A DNA stretch of 47,892 bases from Candidatus Peribacteraceae bacterium (GCA_030750465.1 JASMHZ010000008.1:1-47892), one strand, 5' to 3'. Positions 24,717 through 32,632 are shown, counted from the first letter of the stretch. Notes: a model not told the origin generated them from the letters alone. A program made the numbers and translations.

Positions 24717-24722
24717 TATAAT
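24717..24722 (+). promoter_or_regulatory. Extended -10 of ruvB, leaderless arrangement
   Basis: TGCTATAAT, an extended -10, ends eight bases before the ruvB ATG at 24731. The transcript would start at or within two or three bases of the start codon, and no Shine-Dalgarno is present. Confidence 0.65.
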
Positions 24723-24730
24723 CGGATCCC

Positions 24731-25774
24731 ATGGCAATCCAAAGACAGACCAGATCCTCTCATCCTGTGCAACCAGGCAAAACAGCGCGAAATAACGATG
24801 TTTTTGAGCAGACTTTGCGTCCCAAAAGCTTAAGCGAGTACATAGGTCAGAGTGATATTAAAGGTCATCTTTTGGTCCATTTAGAGGCTGCAAACAAGAG
24901 AAATGAGCCGATGGGGCATGCTTTGCTTCATGGCCCCCCAGGGCTTGGAAAAACCACTCTAGCGCACATTATTGCTCGAGAAATGGGCTCTCAGGTCAGA
25001 GTCACCACAGGTCCTGCAATAGAAAAGCCGGGAGATCTGGCTTCATTGCTTACAAACCTGGAATCGGGAGATGTTTTGTTCATTGATGAAATTCACAGGC
25101 TTCGTCCCGCCATTGAGGAAGTCTTGTATAGCGCCATGGAAGACTTTGTGCTGGATCTTGTTATTGGGAAAGGTCCGACTGCGAGATCTATGAGGTTAGA
25201 ACTCAAGCCTTTTACCTTAGTCGGAGCAACTACCAAGGCCGGATCAATTTCAGCTCCACTCAGAGATAGATTCGTCCACAACTTCAAGCTTCAATATTAC
25301 TCGGAAATAGAAATGGAGCAGATTGTAGAAAGGACCGCAGGAATTTTGGAAGTGGAATTGGAAGAAAGCGTATCAAATCGTATTGCACTCAGTGCTCGCG
25401 CGACTCCAAGAATTGCAAACAGGTTAGTAAGGGCAGTCAGAGACTTCGCACAGGTGAATGATGAGCCAAAAATTTCTTATGACAGAGTTATTGAAACCTT
25501 GGAATCTCTTGGGGTAGATGATAGGGGACTCGATAAAACCGATCGAGAGATACTGAAGGCGATTATTGAGAAATTCGCAGGCGGTCCGGTGGGCTTAAGC
25601 ACGCTTGCAGCTGCAACATCAGAGGAAGAACAAACTTTGGAGGATATGTATGAACCATACCTTCTTCAGCAAGGCTATTTACAGCGTACGCCGAAGGGGA
25701 GAACGGTAACTCAATTAGCTTACGAACTTCTGGGACTACCTATTCCGACTGATGTACAACGGGGACTGTTTTAA
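24731..25774 (+). CDS. ruvB: Holliday junction branch-migration ATPase RuvB
   Basis: A 347-residue AAA+ motor that drives branch migration of Holliday junctions with RuvA. Walker A is GPPGLGKT (68-75), Walker B IDEIH (118-122), with the RuvB-specific GATTKAGSISAPLRDRF region and a C-terminal winged helix (about 270-347, QQGYLQRTPKGRTVT). The first 20 residues are an unusually polar extension. It is probably leaderless. The EamA-like gene starts nine bases after its stop codon. ruvA and ruvC are not in the window. Confidence 0.96.
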   Translation: MAIQRQTRSSHPVQPGKTARNNDVFEQTLRPKSLSEYIGQSDIKGHLLVHLEAANKRNEPMGHALLHGPPGLGKTTLAHIIAREMGSQVRVTTGPAIEKPGDLASLLTNLESGDVLFIDEIHRLRPAIEEVLYSAMEDFVLDLVIGKGPTARSMRLELKPFTLVGATTKAGSISAPLRDRFVHNFKLQYYSEIEMEQIVERTAGILEVELEESVSNRIALSARATPRIANRLVRAVRDFAQVNDEPKISYDRVIETLESLGVDDRGLDKTDREILKAIIEKFAGGPVGLSTLAAATSEEEQTLEDMYEPYLLQQGYLQRTPKGRTVTQLAYELLGLPIPTDVQRGLF

Positions 25775-25783
25775 ATTCATACT

Positions 25784-26224
25784 ATGACTCCTCAAACTAT
25801 CGGACTAATCATCGGCGGACTGGTACCGGCATTGTTATATGGCTTCTCCGGAATGTTTGCTAAAGCAAGTAATGAAGCAGGGATAAGCGTTGGAATTTAT
25901 TTGCTGATAATTGGAATATCTATTGCCGCACTTGGAGGAATTAGTGCAATTTTTGATACGAACCACACTCTGAATATGAAATCAGGAATGCATGCGCTTG
26001 GGTTTGGCATAACATGGGGTATTGCATCCGGACTTATCGCCATTGCTCTTACAAAATACCACTCGCCGATCAGCCAACTGGCTCCTTTGTATAACTTGAA
26101 TACATTAGTGACCATAGTTCTTGCCCTTTGGATCTTTTCTGAGTGGAACCAAGTCAAAGTTCCCCAGTTACTCTTCGGATCGTTGCTAATTGTAGTAGGT
26201 GGAATATTCGTTGCCAGGGCTTAA
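25784..26224 (+). CDS. EamA-like membrane protein, half-size transporter
   Basis: A 146-residue protein with about five hydrophobic helices (around 5-23, 35-55, 68-90, 97-117 and 125-144). It carries the EamA-type pattern: GFSGMFAKAS, then ALTKYHSPISQLAPLYNLNTLVTIVL, then GSLLIVVGGIFVARA. Classical drug/metabolite transporters have two such halves; this one is a single unit and would have to dimerise. The substrate is unknown. It follows ruvB closely on the same strand. Confidence 0.8.
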   Translation: MTPQTIGLIIGGLVPALLYGFSGMFAKASNEAGISVGIYLLIIGISIAALGGISAIFDTNHTLNMKSGMHALGFGITWGIASGLIAIALTKYHSPISQLAPLYNLNTLVTIVLALWIFSEWNQVKVPQLLFGSLLIVVGGIFVARA

Positions 26225-26229
26225 AGTGC

Positions 26230-26303
26230 TGTACATACACTGTATGTACAATGTACATACACTTGTCTGAACCGCAGATAGCGCAGATAGCGCAGATTAC
26301 GCG
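26230..26303. repeat. Palindrome TGTACATACA/TGTATGTACA and GCAGATAGC tandem
   Basis: TGTACATACA-CTG-like loop-TGTATGTACA forms a palindrome, then a second TGTACATACAC. A short tandem of GCAGATAGC (three imperfect units) follows. The site lies between convergent genes, and the same palindrome words occur at 47411-47445, also between convergent genes. Confidence 0.75.
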
Positions 26304-26308
26304 GATAA

Positions 26309-27415
26309 TTAGAATAGTTCGTTGATAGTGTTATTCAACTTGTCCTCAAAAACCTTTCTGGAGTATTTGCTGGCAGCACTAAGCATCAAATCTTTATGAA
26401 AAACATCGGGATTGAAGTTAGTAAGTACTTTTGCCAGCGAGTCAGAAGAAAATTCATCAAAAAATGATCCGGTTCTGCCCTCAGAAATTGTTTCAAGAGC
26501 ACCTCCACCTCTAAATGCGATCACGGGTGTGCCTTGCGACATAGATTCGATGGGAACTAGTCCAAAATCTTCTTTGCCGGGGAAGATGATAGCTTTTGCA
26601 TTTGCAACAATGTCTTTAAGTTCATCATTTTCACGATAACCATAAAACTCGATAGTCGGTCCTGCTATTTTTTTAAGTTTATTAATCGCCGGACCTTCTC
26701 CGACAATCTTTAAATACTGTTTAGTTTTGTTACAGGCCTCAATTGCCAAATCAATTCTCTTGTAATCAACCAAAGTTGAAACAATTAAGAAGTAATCTGG
26801 ATTCTCCATTCCGAAATCCGAACCCGAACCCGAACCCGATTCAAGCCAGCTATCATCAACAGGCGGATACAAGACTTCGCTTTCTCTTCTCCAATATAAT
26901 TCAATGCGTCTTTGTACTTCTTTGGAAGCGGCAAGCAGTTTGTCAGGTCTGGCTGAGGACTCGGTGTCCCAAACTCTAAGTTTGTGAAATATTCGTTCCA
27001 GGTATCTTCTTTTTATCGGACCGAGCATTCCTTTTCCCGCGCGATCAAGCACATCATGAGTTCTGTCCCAGAGGTAGCGGGCAGGGGAGTGGACATAGCA
27101 GAGGTGCTTAGGCTTTCCATTGGTTATAATTCCATGGGCAAATGCGGAGGATGAAGAGATAACCAGATCAAATTCACTAAAATCCCAAGATTGCACAGCC
27201 TCAGGAAATTGGTTTAAGTATCTATGATGATTATTGGAGCGGAATTTGCGCTCAGGAGTCCTTACACGGCTCTTTGGGAACCAATCTCCGAGCTTCTTTT
27301 CATCATAAAGAAGCGTGTAAATCGGAGCCTCTGGGTACATCTCAGAAATAATCTTAAATACCCGCTCAGCACCGCCGCGCATGGTTAATAATTCGTGTAT
27401 TAAAGCAACTTTCAT
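26309..27415 (-). CDS. Glycosyltransferase family 4 (GT-B fold)
   Basis: A 368-residue protein that likely transfers a sugar from an NDP-sugar during cell-surface polysaccharide synthesis. The N-terminal domain starts MKVALIHELLTMRGGAERV, with a Gly-rich acceptor loop. The C-terminal domain has LIVSTLVDYKRIDLAIEA, LKIVGEGP, and the donor site FPGKEDFGLVPIESMSQGTP with E-x7-E. The start is at MKVAL because upstream codons are AT-rich and unlike the family. An insertion coding SGSGSGSDFG (26813-26844) comes from a CGAACC hexamer repeat between PPVD and DYFLIVS. No neighbours indicate the polymer. Confidence 0.9.
   Translation of the reverse strand: MKVALIHELLTMRGGAERVFKIISEMYPEAPIYTLLYDEKKLGDWFPKSRVRTPERKFRSNNHHRYLNQFPEAVQSWDFSEFDLVISSSSAFAHGIITNGKPKHLCYVHSPARYLWDRTHDVLDRAGKGMLGPIKRRYLERIFHKLRVWDTESSARPDKLLAASKEVQRRIELYWRRESEVLYPPVDDSWLESGSGSGSDFGMENPDYFLIVSTLVDYKRIDLAIEACNKTKQYLKIVGEGPAINKLKKIAGPTIEFYGYRENDELKDIVANAKAIIFPGKEDFGLVPIESMSQGTPVIAFRGGGALETISEGRTGSFFDEFSSDSLAKVLTNFNPDVFHKDLMLSAASKYSRKVFEDKLNNTINELF
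26813..26844 (-). repeat. Hexamer microsatellite (GGTTCG/CGAACC) in the glycosyltransferase
   Basis: CGAACC repeated about three and a half times encodes SGSGSG in a loop that is short in relatives. The same hexamer is expanded in the acidic tail of the VirB4 gene (about 42105-42125 and 42378-42395). Confidence 0.7.
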
Positions 27416-27549
27416 TGTTGTTATTATAGAGGTAAGTATTGATGATAAGATATTATTATAGACATAACTCTGTACCATGATTTAATGATATTGTTTGTTG
27501 TTATCTGTGGTGGTAGCCTTTCATTCCTTATCTTCTAACTAACTTGGTT

Positions 27550-27870
27550 ATGAAAAAAGGCATTTTTCTACTCTTGGCTATTTCAGTTGGATCATCTGTT
27601 ATGTTCTTTTATCAGGCAAGTGCTGTTCAGGCAATTACCAAAGAAGTAGAGGAAAATACAGATCTTGTTATTGCAGATTATGACCGCATTATAATAGAGA
27701 ACGTCATGCCGCTTAGAAATGATAAAGCAATATCATCTTCTTTGCGCAAGGAAGCAAAATCAATACTTAAAGCTCATGAAAATATGATGTCTGCAAAAAC
27801 AATTAGAGAGAAAACGCATAGAATTAACAAGCTCCAGATTGCTCTTCACGGATTCATTTGGCGTTACTGA
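27550..27870 (+). CDS. Hypothetical small exported protein, 106 aa
   Basis: Start at MKKGIFLLLA. A signal peptide covers about residues 1-30 (ASAVQA), and the mature part is a short helical domain (LRKEAKSILKAHENMMSAK). The upstream DNA is pyrimidine-rich close to the ATG (CCTTATCTTCTAAC), as in the repeat-cluster genes, but the protein lacks Tyr/Lys 11-residue repeats. The 3' end runs into a phosphatase-like fragment in another frame, so this gene may itself be truncated or fused at that point. Confidence 0.6.
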   Translation: MKKGIFLLLAISVGSSVMFFYQASAVQAITKEVEENTDLVIADYDRIIIENVMPLRNDKAISSSLRKEAKSILKAHENMMSAKTIREKTHRINKLQIALHGFIWRY

Positions 27871-28051
27871 TGCTGGGATGATGCATGGTGGTGCTTTAGG
27901 TAAAGAAGGGCTATTTGAATTATTAAGAGGGAATGTTGGAAGTACAGTTGAAGAAACAATTGATGTTGTACTTAGGAATGCGAATGAAAAGGGAGCTTTT
28001 GATGATATGACGATGTTTGGGGTTGGGTTAAATCAAGTTAAAAGCTCATGA
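27839..28051 (+). pseudogene. C-terminal fragment of a PPM/SpoIIE-type phosphatase
   Basis: The translation LFTDSFGVTDAGMMHGGALG, then an LLRGNVGSTVEETIDVVL-like helix, and FDDMTMFGVGL at the end, match the last 65 residues of PP2C-like/SpoIIE phosphatases (YTDGvtEa..., ...DDmTlvvv). The N-terminal three quarters, with the other metal-binding Asp residues, is missing, so it cannot be active. The frame overlaps the end of the gene at 27550. It is a remnant left by deletion or transfer. Confidence 0.6.
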
Positions 28052-28087
28052 ACTAGGGCAATCTTCATGGTATATTATTCATTGTTA

Positions 28088-28132
28088 TTGGCCCTTCGAC
28101 TCAATTTTGCTTCGCATAATTTCAGGGCAAGC
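28088..28132. repeat. Degraded palindromic element
   Basis: GGCCCTTCGACTC ... TTCAGGGCAAGCC is an imperfect palindrome in intergenic DNA. Its TTCAGGGCAAGC end is identical to the palindrome inside tatD (33654-33701). The rest of 28052-28256 shows no other feature, apart from the upstream region of the antitoxin. Confidence 0.5.
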
Positions 28133-28256
28133 CACTTTAACCTCCCTAAGCGCTGTATCGCTTCCATTCCATATGCTTCTAAAATGAGCTTTTGCTGTGT
28201 AACAATCGTTATACAAATGTTTGACATTGCCAAAGGCATTCTGCTATCATATATAC

Positions 28257-28520
28257 ATGATTCTAAAATCACTCAAACATGCTTCTACAAGAGAATTGCT
28301 TCACAATTTCTCTAAATTCAAGGATGGTAATTTTCTAACGGTCGTAATGAACGGTAGCAAACCATGCGGTATATTTCTGCCATTTGATGAAGGAATCCTT
28401 AGTTTCCTCCAAAATTTTGTTAAAAAAACGCCATCTCAAAAAAGAGCAGAAAAAGCCCTGGCGGAATACCATAGAGGTCAGGTAGCATCACTTGAAGAAT
28501 TGGAAAAGAAATATGGCTAA
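28257..28520 (+). CDS. Antitoxin, Phd/YefM-like
   Basis: An 87-residue protein. Its N-terminus (MILKSLKHASTRELLHNFSK) resembles the DNA-binding part of Phd/YefM-type antitoxins, and the C-terminus is a charged helix (ALAEYHRGQVASLEELEKKYG) of the kind that wraps the toxin. Antitoxins of this type neutralise the partner and repress the operon. I start at the ATG at 28257; the longer frame from 28221 adds an unlikely N-terminus. It overlaps the toxin gene by eight bases, which couples their translation. Confidence 0.75.
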   Translation: MILKSLKHASTRELLHNFSKFKDGNFLTVVMNGSKPCGIFLPFDEGILSFLQNFVKKTPSQKRAEKALAEYHRGQVASLEELEKKYG

Positions 28521-28791
28521 ATCATTCTTCATTTTTTCAAGGAGCGCAGAGCGCGATCTCAGTAAGCTCGGCACTGAGGTTCGTCGTCAAATCTTAAAGA
28601 AGCTCCGATGGTATTCTGAACTTGAGGATCCAATGGATTCAGCGGAACCAATCAAAAATGAACCTCCGCTTACGCATCGATTTAGGTTCGGTGGATGGCG
28701 CGTATTTGGTGTATGGTTACAGCGTGAACAACAATTTCTTGTTACTGAAATTAAGCGCCGAGGTCAGGCATATAAGCAGAAGAGGAGATAA
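28513..28791 (+). CDS. RelE/ParE superfamily toxin
   Basis: A 92-residue basic protein with the RelE/ParE pattern: FIFSRSAERDLSKLGTEVRR at the N-terminus, then LTHRFRFGGWRVFGVW and a final strand with VTEIKRRGQAYK. RelE-type members cleave ribosome-bound mRNA and ParE-type members poison gyrase; the sequence does not settle which. The start overlaps the antitoxin stop. The 3' end overlaps the oppositely oriented gene at 28751 by 41 bases. The location next to a recombinase remnant and tRNA-Lys suggests acquired DNA. Confidence 0.82.
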   Translation: MAKSFFIFSRSAERDLSKLGTEVRRQILKKLRWYSELEDPMDSAEPIKNEPPLTHRFRFGGWRVFGVWLQREQQFLVTEIKRRGQAYKQKRR

Positions 28792-29299
28792 CGCCTACCT
28801 TCTCAAAATATCCATCCGACCATCCTTCGATTAGGTCCTTTTCTGATGCAGTGATTTCGATCCCCCTTTTTATTTTCCAGAGGACAAGCATGAACTTTAA
28901 GTATTCATCGTTCAATGCGAGATTATGGTTCCACCTCTTGTCGTTACTAAACTGTGACAGCAATACGTTGCCATCTTCGAATGATTCCTTAACTACAAGA
29001 TCCATACCGAGAGAAGCAACAGTCCCGTCTGCATGTGAGAGCATTTCCATAGCTAAACGATGTTTGTCAGATTTACAAGTCTGGAGATGTTCCAATGCTT
29101 GATCAGGATCATCTTTCCACGCAGACTTTGTATTCTTCACCATCCATTGTATTCGAGCTAGGTGGTAACCGGTCGGTACGAAACATGGTGGTACAATCGT
29201 TGGAAGAACCAAGTATGCAACCAAAAACATAACATATAAACCTAACAATAGTGTGGGTACAGCGAGGAAAGTGCCTGTTATCAACAGTATTTTTTTCAT
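28751..29299 (-). CDS. Hypothetical membrane-anchored protein, 182 aa
   Basis: A single strong hydrophobic segment (about residues 4-35) anchors or exports the protein. The remaining 145 residues form a soluble helical domain (HLARIQWMVKNTKSAW, HRLAMEMLSHADGTVASLG). A Cys pair is present (PPCFVP, LQTCKSD). The start codon overlaps the stop codon of the upstream DUF3892/lysozyme-like gene (ATGA), so the two are translationally coupled. No family recognised. An immunity or partner role for the upstream gene is an inference from coupling only. Confidence 0.6.
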   Translation of the reverse strand: MKKILLITGTFLAVPTLLLGLYVMFLVAYLVLPTIVPPCFVPTGYHLARIQWMVKNTKSAWKDDPDQALEHLQTCKSDKHRLAMEMLSHADGTVASLGMDLVVKESFEDGNVLLSQFSNDKRWNHNLALNDEYLKFMLVLWKIKRGIEITASEKDLIEGWSDGYFEKVGVISSSAYMPDLGA

Positions 29300-30198
29300 T
29301 TTCGAAGAATAGTTTTTGCAATAGGATAAAACTCCTGCTGAATCTGCGATCCCCGATCAGTAGGCCCCGGATTATTTCGAGGTTTTCTAGGGGGTTGGTT
29401 GTAGAGAGTTCCAATAATTTCCGGCCGATCAGACAGATCGATCACAGGCATCCACTGGTCAATGATTTCTCGTATTCTTGCTGCTGCAAAGAACACACTG
29501 TGCTTTGGCTTTACAACGTAGTTGTATAGATATTCTTTTGGTGTCTTGTTAATGTATTTTTGTGAAAGTTTAGAATCGTTTGGATTTGGATTGTAATACC
29601 CAATCCTGATCAAGCCCCTAGCTGTTTCAAGTTTTACCTGGGCAATGCCGACTGATGAGTTCCAATTAATCGTGCAGAGAAGTATTTTTTCTATTATGTC
29701 TTCCAATGGAAGCATTCTAGCGATTTCATCAACAATAATTGCTCCAAGTGTAATTGAATCTATTCCAAAATGATTTGCTGCCTTAAGAATGATCTCGCGG
29801 TGTGGTTTGAGTTTGGTAACCACCCGTTGCTTCGTTGTACGTCGGAAACCATCTATAACTATGATATCATCAATCCTCTTCACTGATTCCTCTAGAAATC
29901 TATTATAGTCCCTGAAGTAGCGCCTCAAACCAAGTATGGAGTTTATTAAACTGGATTGATCCAGAGAAGCAAACAACTTGTATGATGAAAGGGAAAGATA
30001 ATCAAGATTATCCTCTTCCATTGTGTTTGGATTTGTTCGCAAATATGATCCTGCTCCGGCACGAACAACATGAACACTATCAATCTTATTCTGTTTTACT
30101 AGTTTAACCGACTCATCGAGAGAATACGTCTTTAGTGTGTCTGAGCTAAAGACAAGATTCTTGCCCTTAATATCCGTGACAACGAAGGTTATTTTCAT
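29296..30198 (-). CDS. DUF3892 plus lysozyme/transglycosylase-like protein
   Basis: A 300-residue protein without signal peptide. Residues 1-70 match DUF3892: FVVTDIKGKNLVFSSDTLKT, then HVVRAGAGSYLRTNPN and EEDNLDYL. Residues about 125-270 look like a lysozyme-fold, lytic-transglycosylase-like domain: HREIILKAANHFGIDSITLG, a DEIARM segment supplying a candidate catalytic Glu, SVGIAQVKLETARGL, and a late helix leading to IIGTLYN. Murein cleavage is the likely activity; the role of DUF3892 is unknown. It is coupled to a membrane-protein gene downstream. It could be an effector, a phage-like lysin, or a cell-wall enzyme exported by a non-Sec route. Confidence 0.65.
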   Translation of the reverse strand: MKITFVVTDIKGKNLVFSSDTLKTYSLDESVKLVKQNKIDSVHVVRAGAGSYLRTNPNTMEEDNLDYLSLSSYKLFASLDQSSLINSILGLRRYFRDYNRFLEESVKRIDDIIVIDGFRRTTKQRVVTKLKPHREIILKAANHFGIDSITLGAIIVDEIARMLPLEDIIEKILLCTINWNSSVGIAQVKLETARGLIRIGYYNPNPNDSKLSQKYINKTPKEYLYNYVVKPKHSVFFAAARIREIIDQWMPVIDLSDRPEIIGTLYNQPPRKPRNNPGPTDRGSQIQQEFYPIAKTILRK

Positions 30199-30262
30199 AA
30201 GGGAAATTATATCATAGGATCGTCTGTAACCTTATGGAAATTTTGGCAACCTCCTGCGGAGG

Positions 30263-30280
30263 TTGGTGGGTCAGGTGGGG
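30263..30280 (-). repeat. Direct repeat of the tRNA-Lys 3' end (att-like)
   Basis: TTGGTGGGTCAGGTGGGG is identical to the 18 bases at 30677-30694, which cover the CCA end and acceptor/T arm of tRNA-Lys. The interval of 414 bases contains a recombinase remnant, as expected for the two ends of a decayed integrated element. Confidence 0.75.
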
Positions 30281-30348
30281 CCGGCTACGTCTGCAACTAC
30301 GCCGAGCCCTGGGTATAACCATCGCGGCGTAGCTGTAAGCGAAGCCGG
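30281..30348. repeat. GC-rich imperfect palindrome abutting the tRNA-Lys 3' copy
   Basis: Arms of about 26 bases (CCGGCTACGTCTGCAACTAC... and ...GTAGCTGTAAGCGAAGCCGG) pair with about five mismatches around a 16-base loop. The element starts at the base after the tRNA-derived repeat. Confidence 0.75.
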
Positions 30349-30438
30349 ATGGTGGGGGTTGCTGCAAAAAATTCGAACAGATTTTAGCGAATGAGGCGGC
30401 GGCTGCGCGCGCACCGGAAAACCAGCCGCCGCCCACCG

Positions 30439-30564
30439 TTTCGGCACGATTTCGCAATGTTCCTTGATGGCAAATTCTCGCAGCTCAGCAAGCTGAGCTT
30501 CAATGGAGAGAGCTTGTCGCTCTTCTTGTTCTGTGGATTTCCGACAGTAGATGATGTATTTCAT
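30439..30564 (-). pseudogene. N-terminal remnant of a serine recombinase
   Basis: From the ATG, MKYIIYCRKSTEQEERQ followed by LSIEAQLAELREFA is the start of a large-serine-recombinase/resolvase catalytic domain, with the nucleophile Ser in CRKS at residue 10. Similarity ends after about 42 residues at CEIVPK, where GC-rich repeat DNA takes over. Most of the catalytic domain and all DNA-binding parts are gone, so this is a relic. It lies between the two tRNA-Lys-derived repeats and probably belonged to the element that integrated there. Confidence 0.8.
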
Positions 30565-30677
30565 CAAACAAAAGTCTATCAGAAAAAGTTGCGGTGCCGT
30601 ACAGGAAGAAGAACGCGCTGCGCTGGGAGCCGCGTCGCGGCTGGGGGGCGATTGCAAATCGCGCCAGTTTTCGCACT

Positions 30678-30752
30678 TGGTGGGTCAGGTGGGGATCGAA
30701 CCCACGGCCAATAGGTTAAAAGCCTACTGCTCTACCACTGAGCTACTGACCC
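30678..30752 (-). tRNA. tRNA-Lys (UUU)
   Basis: On the minus strand GGGTCAG pairs with CTGACCC, the D arm is GCTC/GAGC, the anticodon loop is CTTTTAA (anticodon UUU), and the T arm contains GGTTCGATCCC. Discriminator A and an encoded CCA follow. Its 3' end is duplicated at 30263 and its 5' end twice at 30830-30941. Confidence 0.95.
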
Positions 30753-30941
30753 AAGTATTAAAACTTAGTAAAGATCAATTTAAAGGACCGAGCAGCTTAT
30801 TTATCACGCCGCAGCAGGCTGCGGCTAGGCACTGAGCTACTGACCCAAGGACTTATACTTACAAAGAACAATTATGAGGACCGAGCAGCTTTTTATATTT
30901 ACGCCGCAGCAGGCTGCGGCTAGGCACTGAGCTACTGACCC
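30753..30941 (-). repeat. Tandem 95-bp units: palindrome plus tRNA-Lys 5' end
   Basis: Two units, each with GACCGAGCAGCTT, AT-rich DNA, the palindrome GCCGCAG-CAGG-CTGCGGC and a copy of the first 17-18 bases of tRNA-Lys (CACTGAGCTACTGACCC at 30830-30846 and 30925-30941). The tRNA copies stop in the D arm, where the palindrome begins. Confidence 0.85.
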
Positions 30942-30994
30942 AAAGAACTTTTCCACTCATATTATACGTGAAATTCTGAATATTTGAAGAATTA

Positions 30995-32572
30995 CTATTT
31001 ATTCTTTTTCTTCTTCCTTGGCTTTGATCTCGCCCCATCCAAATCAATCTGAACCAGATCTCTTTCGGACTGGGTATGATAATCCTTAGGCTGACCATGT
31101 ACACATGACATGCAGAGATCGCTGGTGTCTTTTCTGATTGCCTCAGCAACTCCCGGAACAGGAAGGAATCGTACAGAATCGACTCCAAGTTTTTCAGCGA
31201 TTTGATCCAGCGCCCATTGGGGCAAGCATCCATCCTCATCATACGGCGGAACATTGTATTCAAGAAGCTTTGGAATAAAGAGCTCCTTAACAGTTCGGAT
31301 ATCGATTGCCTTGGCACATATTCCCAGAATTGGAGGACAGCAGAATCTGAGGTGAATCTCTCTGGCCTTCGCTTTCTTAAGATCTTTCACAAGTTTTTCT
31401 ATAGTCTTTCCTCTTACAAAACTGTCTTCAACAATAATAACAATTTTATCTTCAACTTCCTCCTCGTTAACAATGTGTTTTTTGCCCTTCTTGGTTTGTT
31501 CAATAAAAGTCCTGCCTTTGAGTTTTGGATTACGCGTAATTGCATTGCCATTTGGAAACATTTGAAGAGCGTCAGAGTAACCCGAGGCTCCTGCCCTTGC
31601 CGACTTTGGCACAGGGGCAATGACAATGTCAGGCATATGCGGGCCGAACTGTGCCTCATCTTGTTTTGCAAGTATGGCTCCTGCGCGATTGCGCGATTCT
31701 CTAACACCGGTGCCATCAAATTGAGAAGAGACATTCGCAAAATAGATCCATTCAAAGAAACAATGCTTAGGTTCAGGCGCAGAAATTTGAATTGGATTTG
31801 GATACAGTCCCATGGAATGCACCATCCCCCCTGGAGTAACATTATGACGTCTGGCATCAGGTGAAGAACTGGCAACGTTTTCTGAGTAAATCATAAGCCG
31901 CTGTTGATCGTCGATTGTATATCCCAACGGTCTTGTTCCCCATCTGTCCCGGTGCGCAAAAATGGACGGAGGCAGGTCTCTTTTCGGATCTCCTTTATGG
32001 ACAACAACAATGTTATAAGCTCCCTCGGCTTTTACATCGACGTGTGCAAATGCCTCGCCCATTATTTCCTCGAGCGCATTTCTTTCGGATTTTTGCATAC
32101 CTTCGATTACTAATCTGAGGAGAGTTTGCGTGTCCACAACTTCATCTTCTTCTTTGAGATTGGTAAAGTTCGAAAGATTACCATTCCAAAGCATTGCCAA
32201 AGAGCCGTCTGGGCTTTCCATTGGCTGTGCATATCTTTTGTCGATCTTCTTTCTATCCTTTTTCTTCTTTTTCTGCTTTTTCTCGTGTTCTCCACTTGTG
32301 TGATAAAGAGTCTGGCAAAACGCTGCTCTAGTTTTGCCAATATCGTCAAAATCATCAAGTTCATTTTCTATACATCTAATTGGCCCCAAGAAGTGTTCAA
32401 TATTAAAACGATTCATTCTGATATCTTCTTGAACATATCCCAGGCCCCATCCATGCTGGCCTCTATGCTCAAGCGCCAGTCCTCCCAGATATGCGTCTAT
32501 TGCAAGATTTTCGCTATCTCCACGATAGTCATAAATTGCAAACACGCCGCATTTTTCACCTGTTTCACGCAT
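30995..32572 (-). CDS. purF: Amidophosphoribosyltransferase-like protein (PurF)
   Basis: A 525-residue protein. The N-terminal Ntn glutaminase begins RETGEKCGVFAIYDY, so the catalytic Cys would be residue 8, exposed after removal of a short propeptide, followed by LEHRGQHGWG. The phosphoribosyltransferase domain has the PRPP loop IIVEDSFVRGKT. The C-terminal region has CMSCVHGQ, like the LCxxC segment of PurF. PurF makes 5-phosphoribosylamine from PRPP and glutamine, the first step of purine synthesis. A Lys-rich insertion (KKQKKKKKDRKK, about 98-109) is unusual. No other purine genes are nearby, so the physiological role in a reduced genome is open. Confidence 0.9.
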   Translation of the reverse strand: MRETGEKCGVFAIYDYRGDSENLAIDAYLGGLALEHRGQHGWGLGYVQEDIRMNRFNIEHFLGPIRCIENELDDFDDIGKTRAAFCQTLYHTSGEHEKKQKKKKKDRKKIDKRYAQPMESPDGSLAMLWNGNLSNFTNLKEEDEVVDTQTLLRLVIEGMQKSERNALEEIMGEAFAHVDVKAEGAYNIVVVHKGDPKRDLPPSIFAHRDRWGTRPLGYTIDDQQRLMIYSENVASSSPDARRHNVTPGGMVHSMGLYPNPIQISAPEPKHCFFEWIYFANVSSQFDGTGVRESRNRAGAILAKQDEAQFGPHMPDIVIAPVPKSARAGASGYSDALQMFPNGNAITRNPKLKGRTFIEQTKKGKKHIVNEEEVEDKIVIIVEDSFVRGKTIEKLVKDLKKAKAREIHLRFCCPPILGICAKAIDIRTVKELFIPKLLEYNVPPYDEDGCLPQWALDQIAEKLGVDSVRFLPVPGVAEAIRKDTSDLCMSCVHGQPKDYHTQSERDLVQIDLDGARSKPRKKKKNK

Positions 32573-32632
32573 AGAAAGTAAGTAATTCTACACGTGTTTT
32601 GGCGCTAGAAAACCAAATTCTCTGCGGAATTG

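Noticed and set aside
24731-25774. Recoding of UGA as Gly (as in Gracilibacteria/SR1)
   Set aside because: Conserved genes end normally, some at UGA (HIT protein), and no gene needs in-frame UGA.
30263-30941. Split tRNA-Lys made from separate halves
   Set aside because: A complete tRNA-Lys gene is present, and the palindromes next to the half copies do not pair with each other in a way that would join halves.
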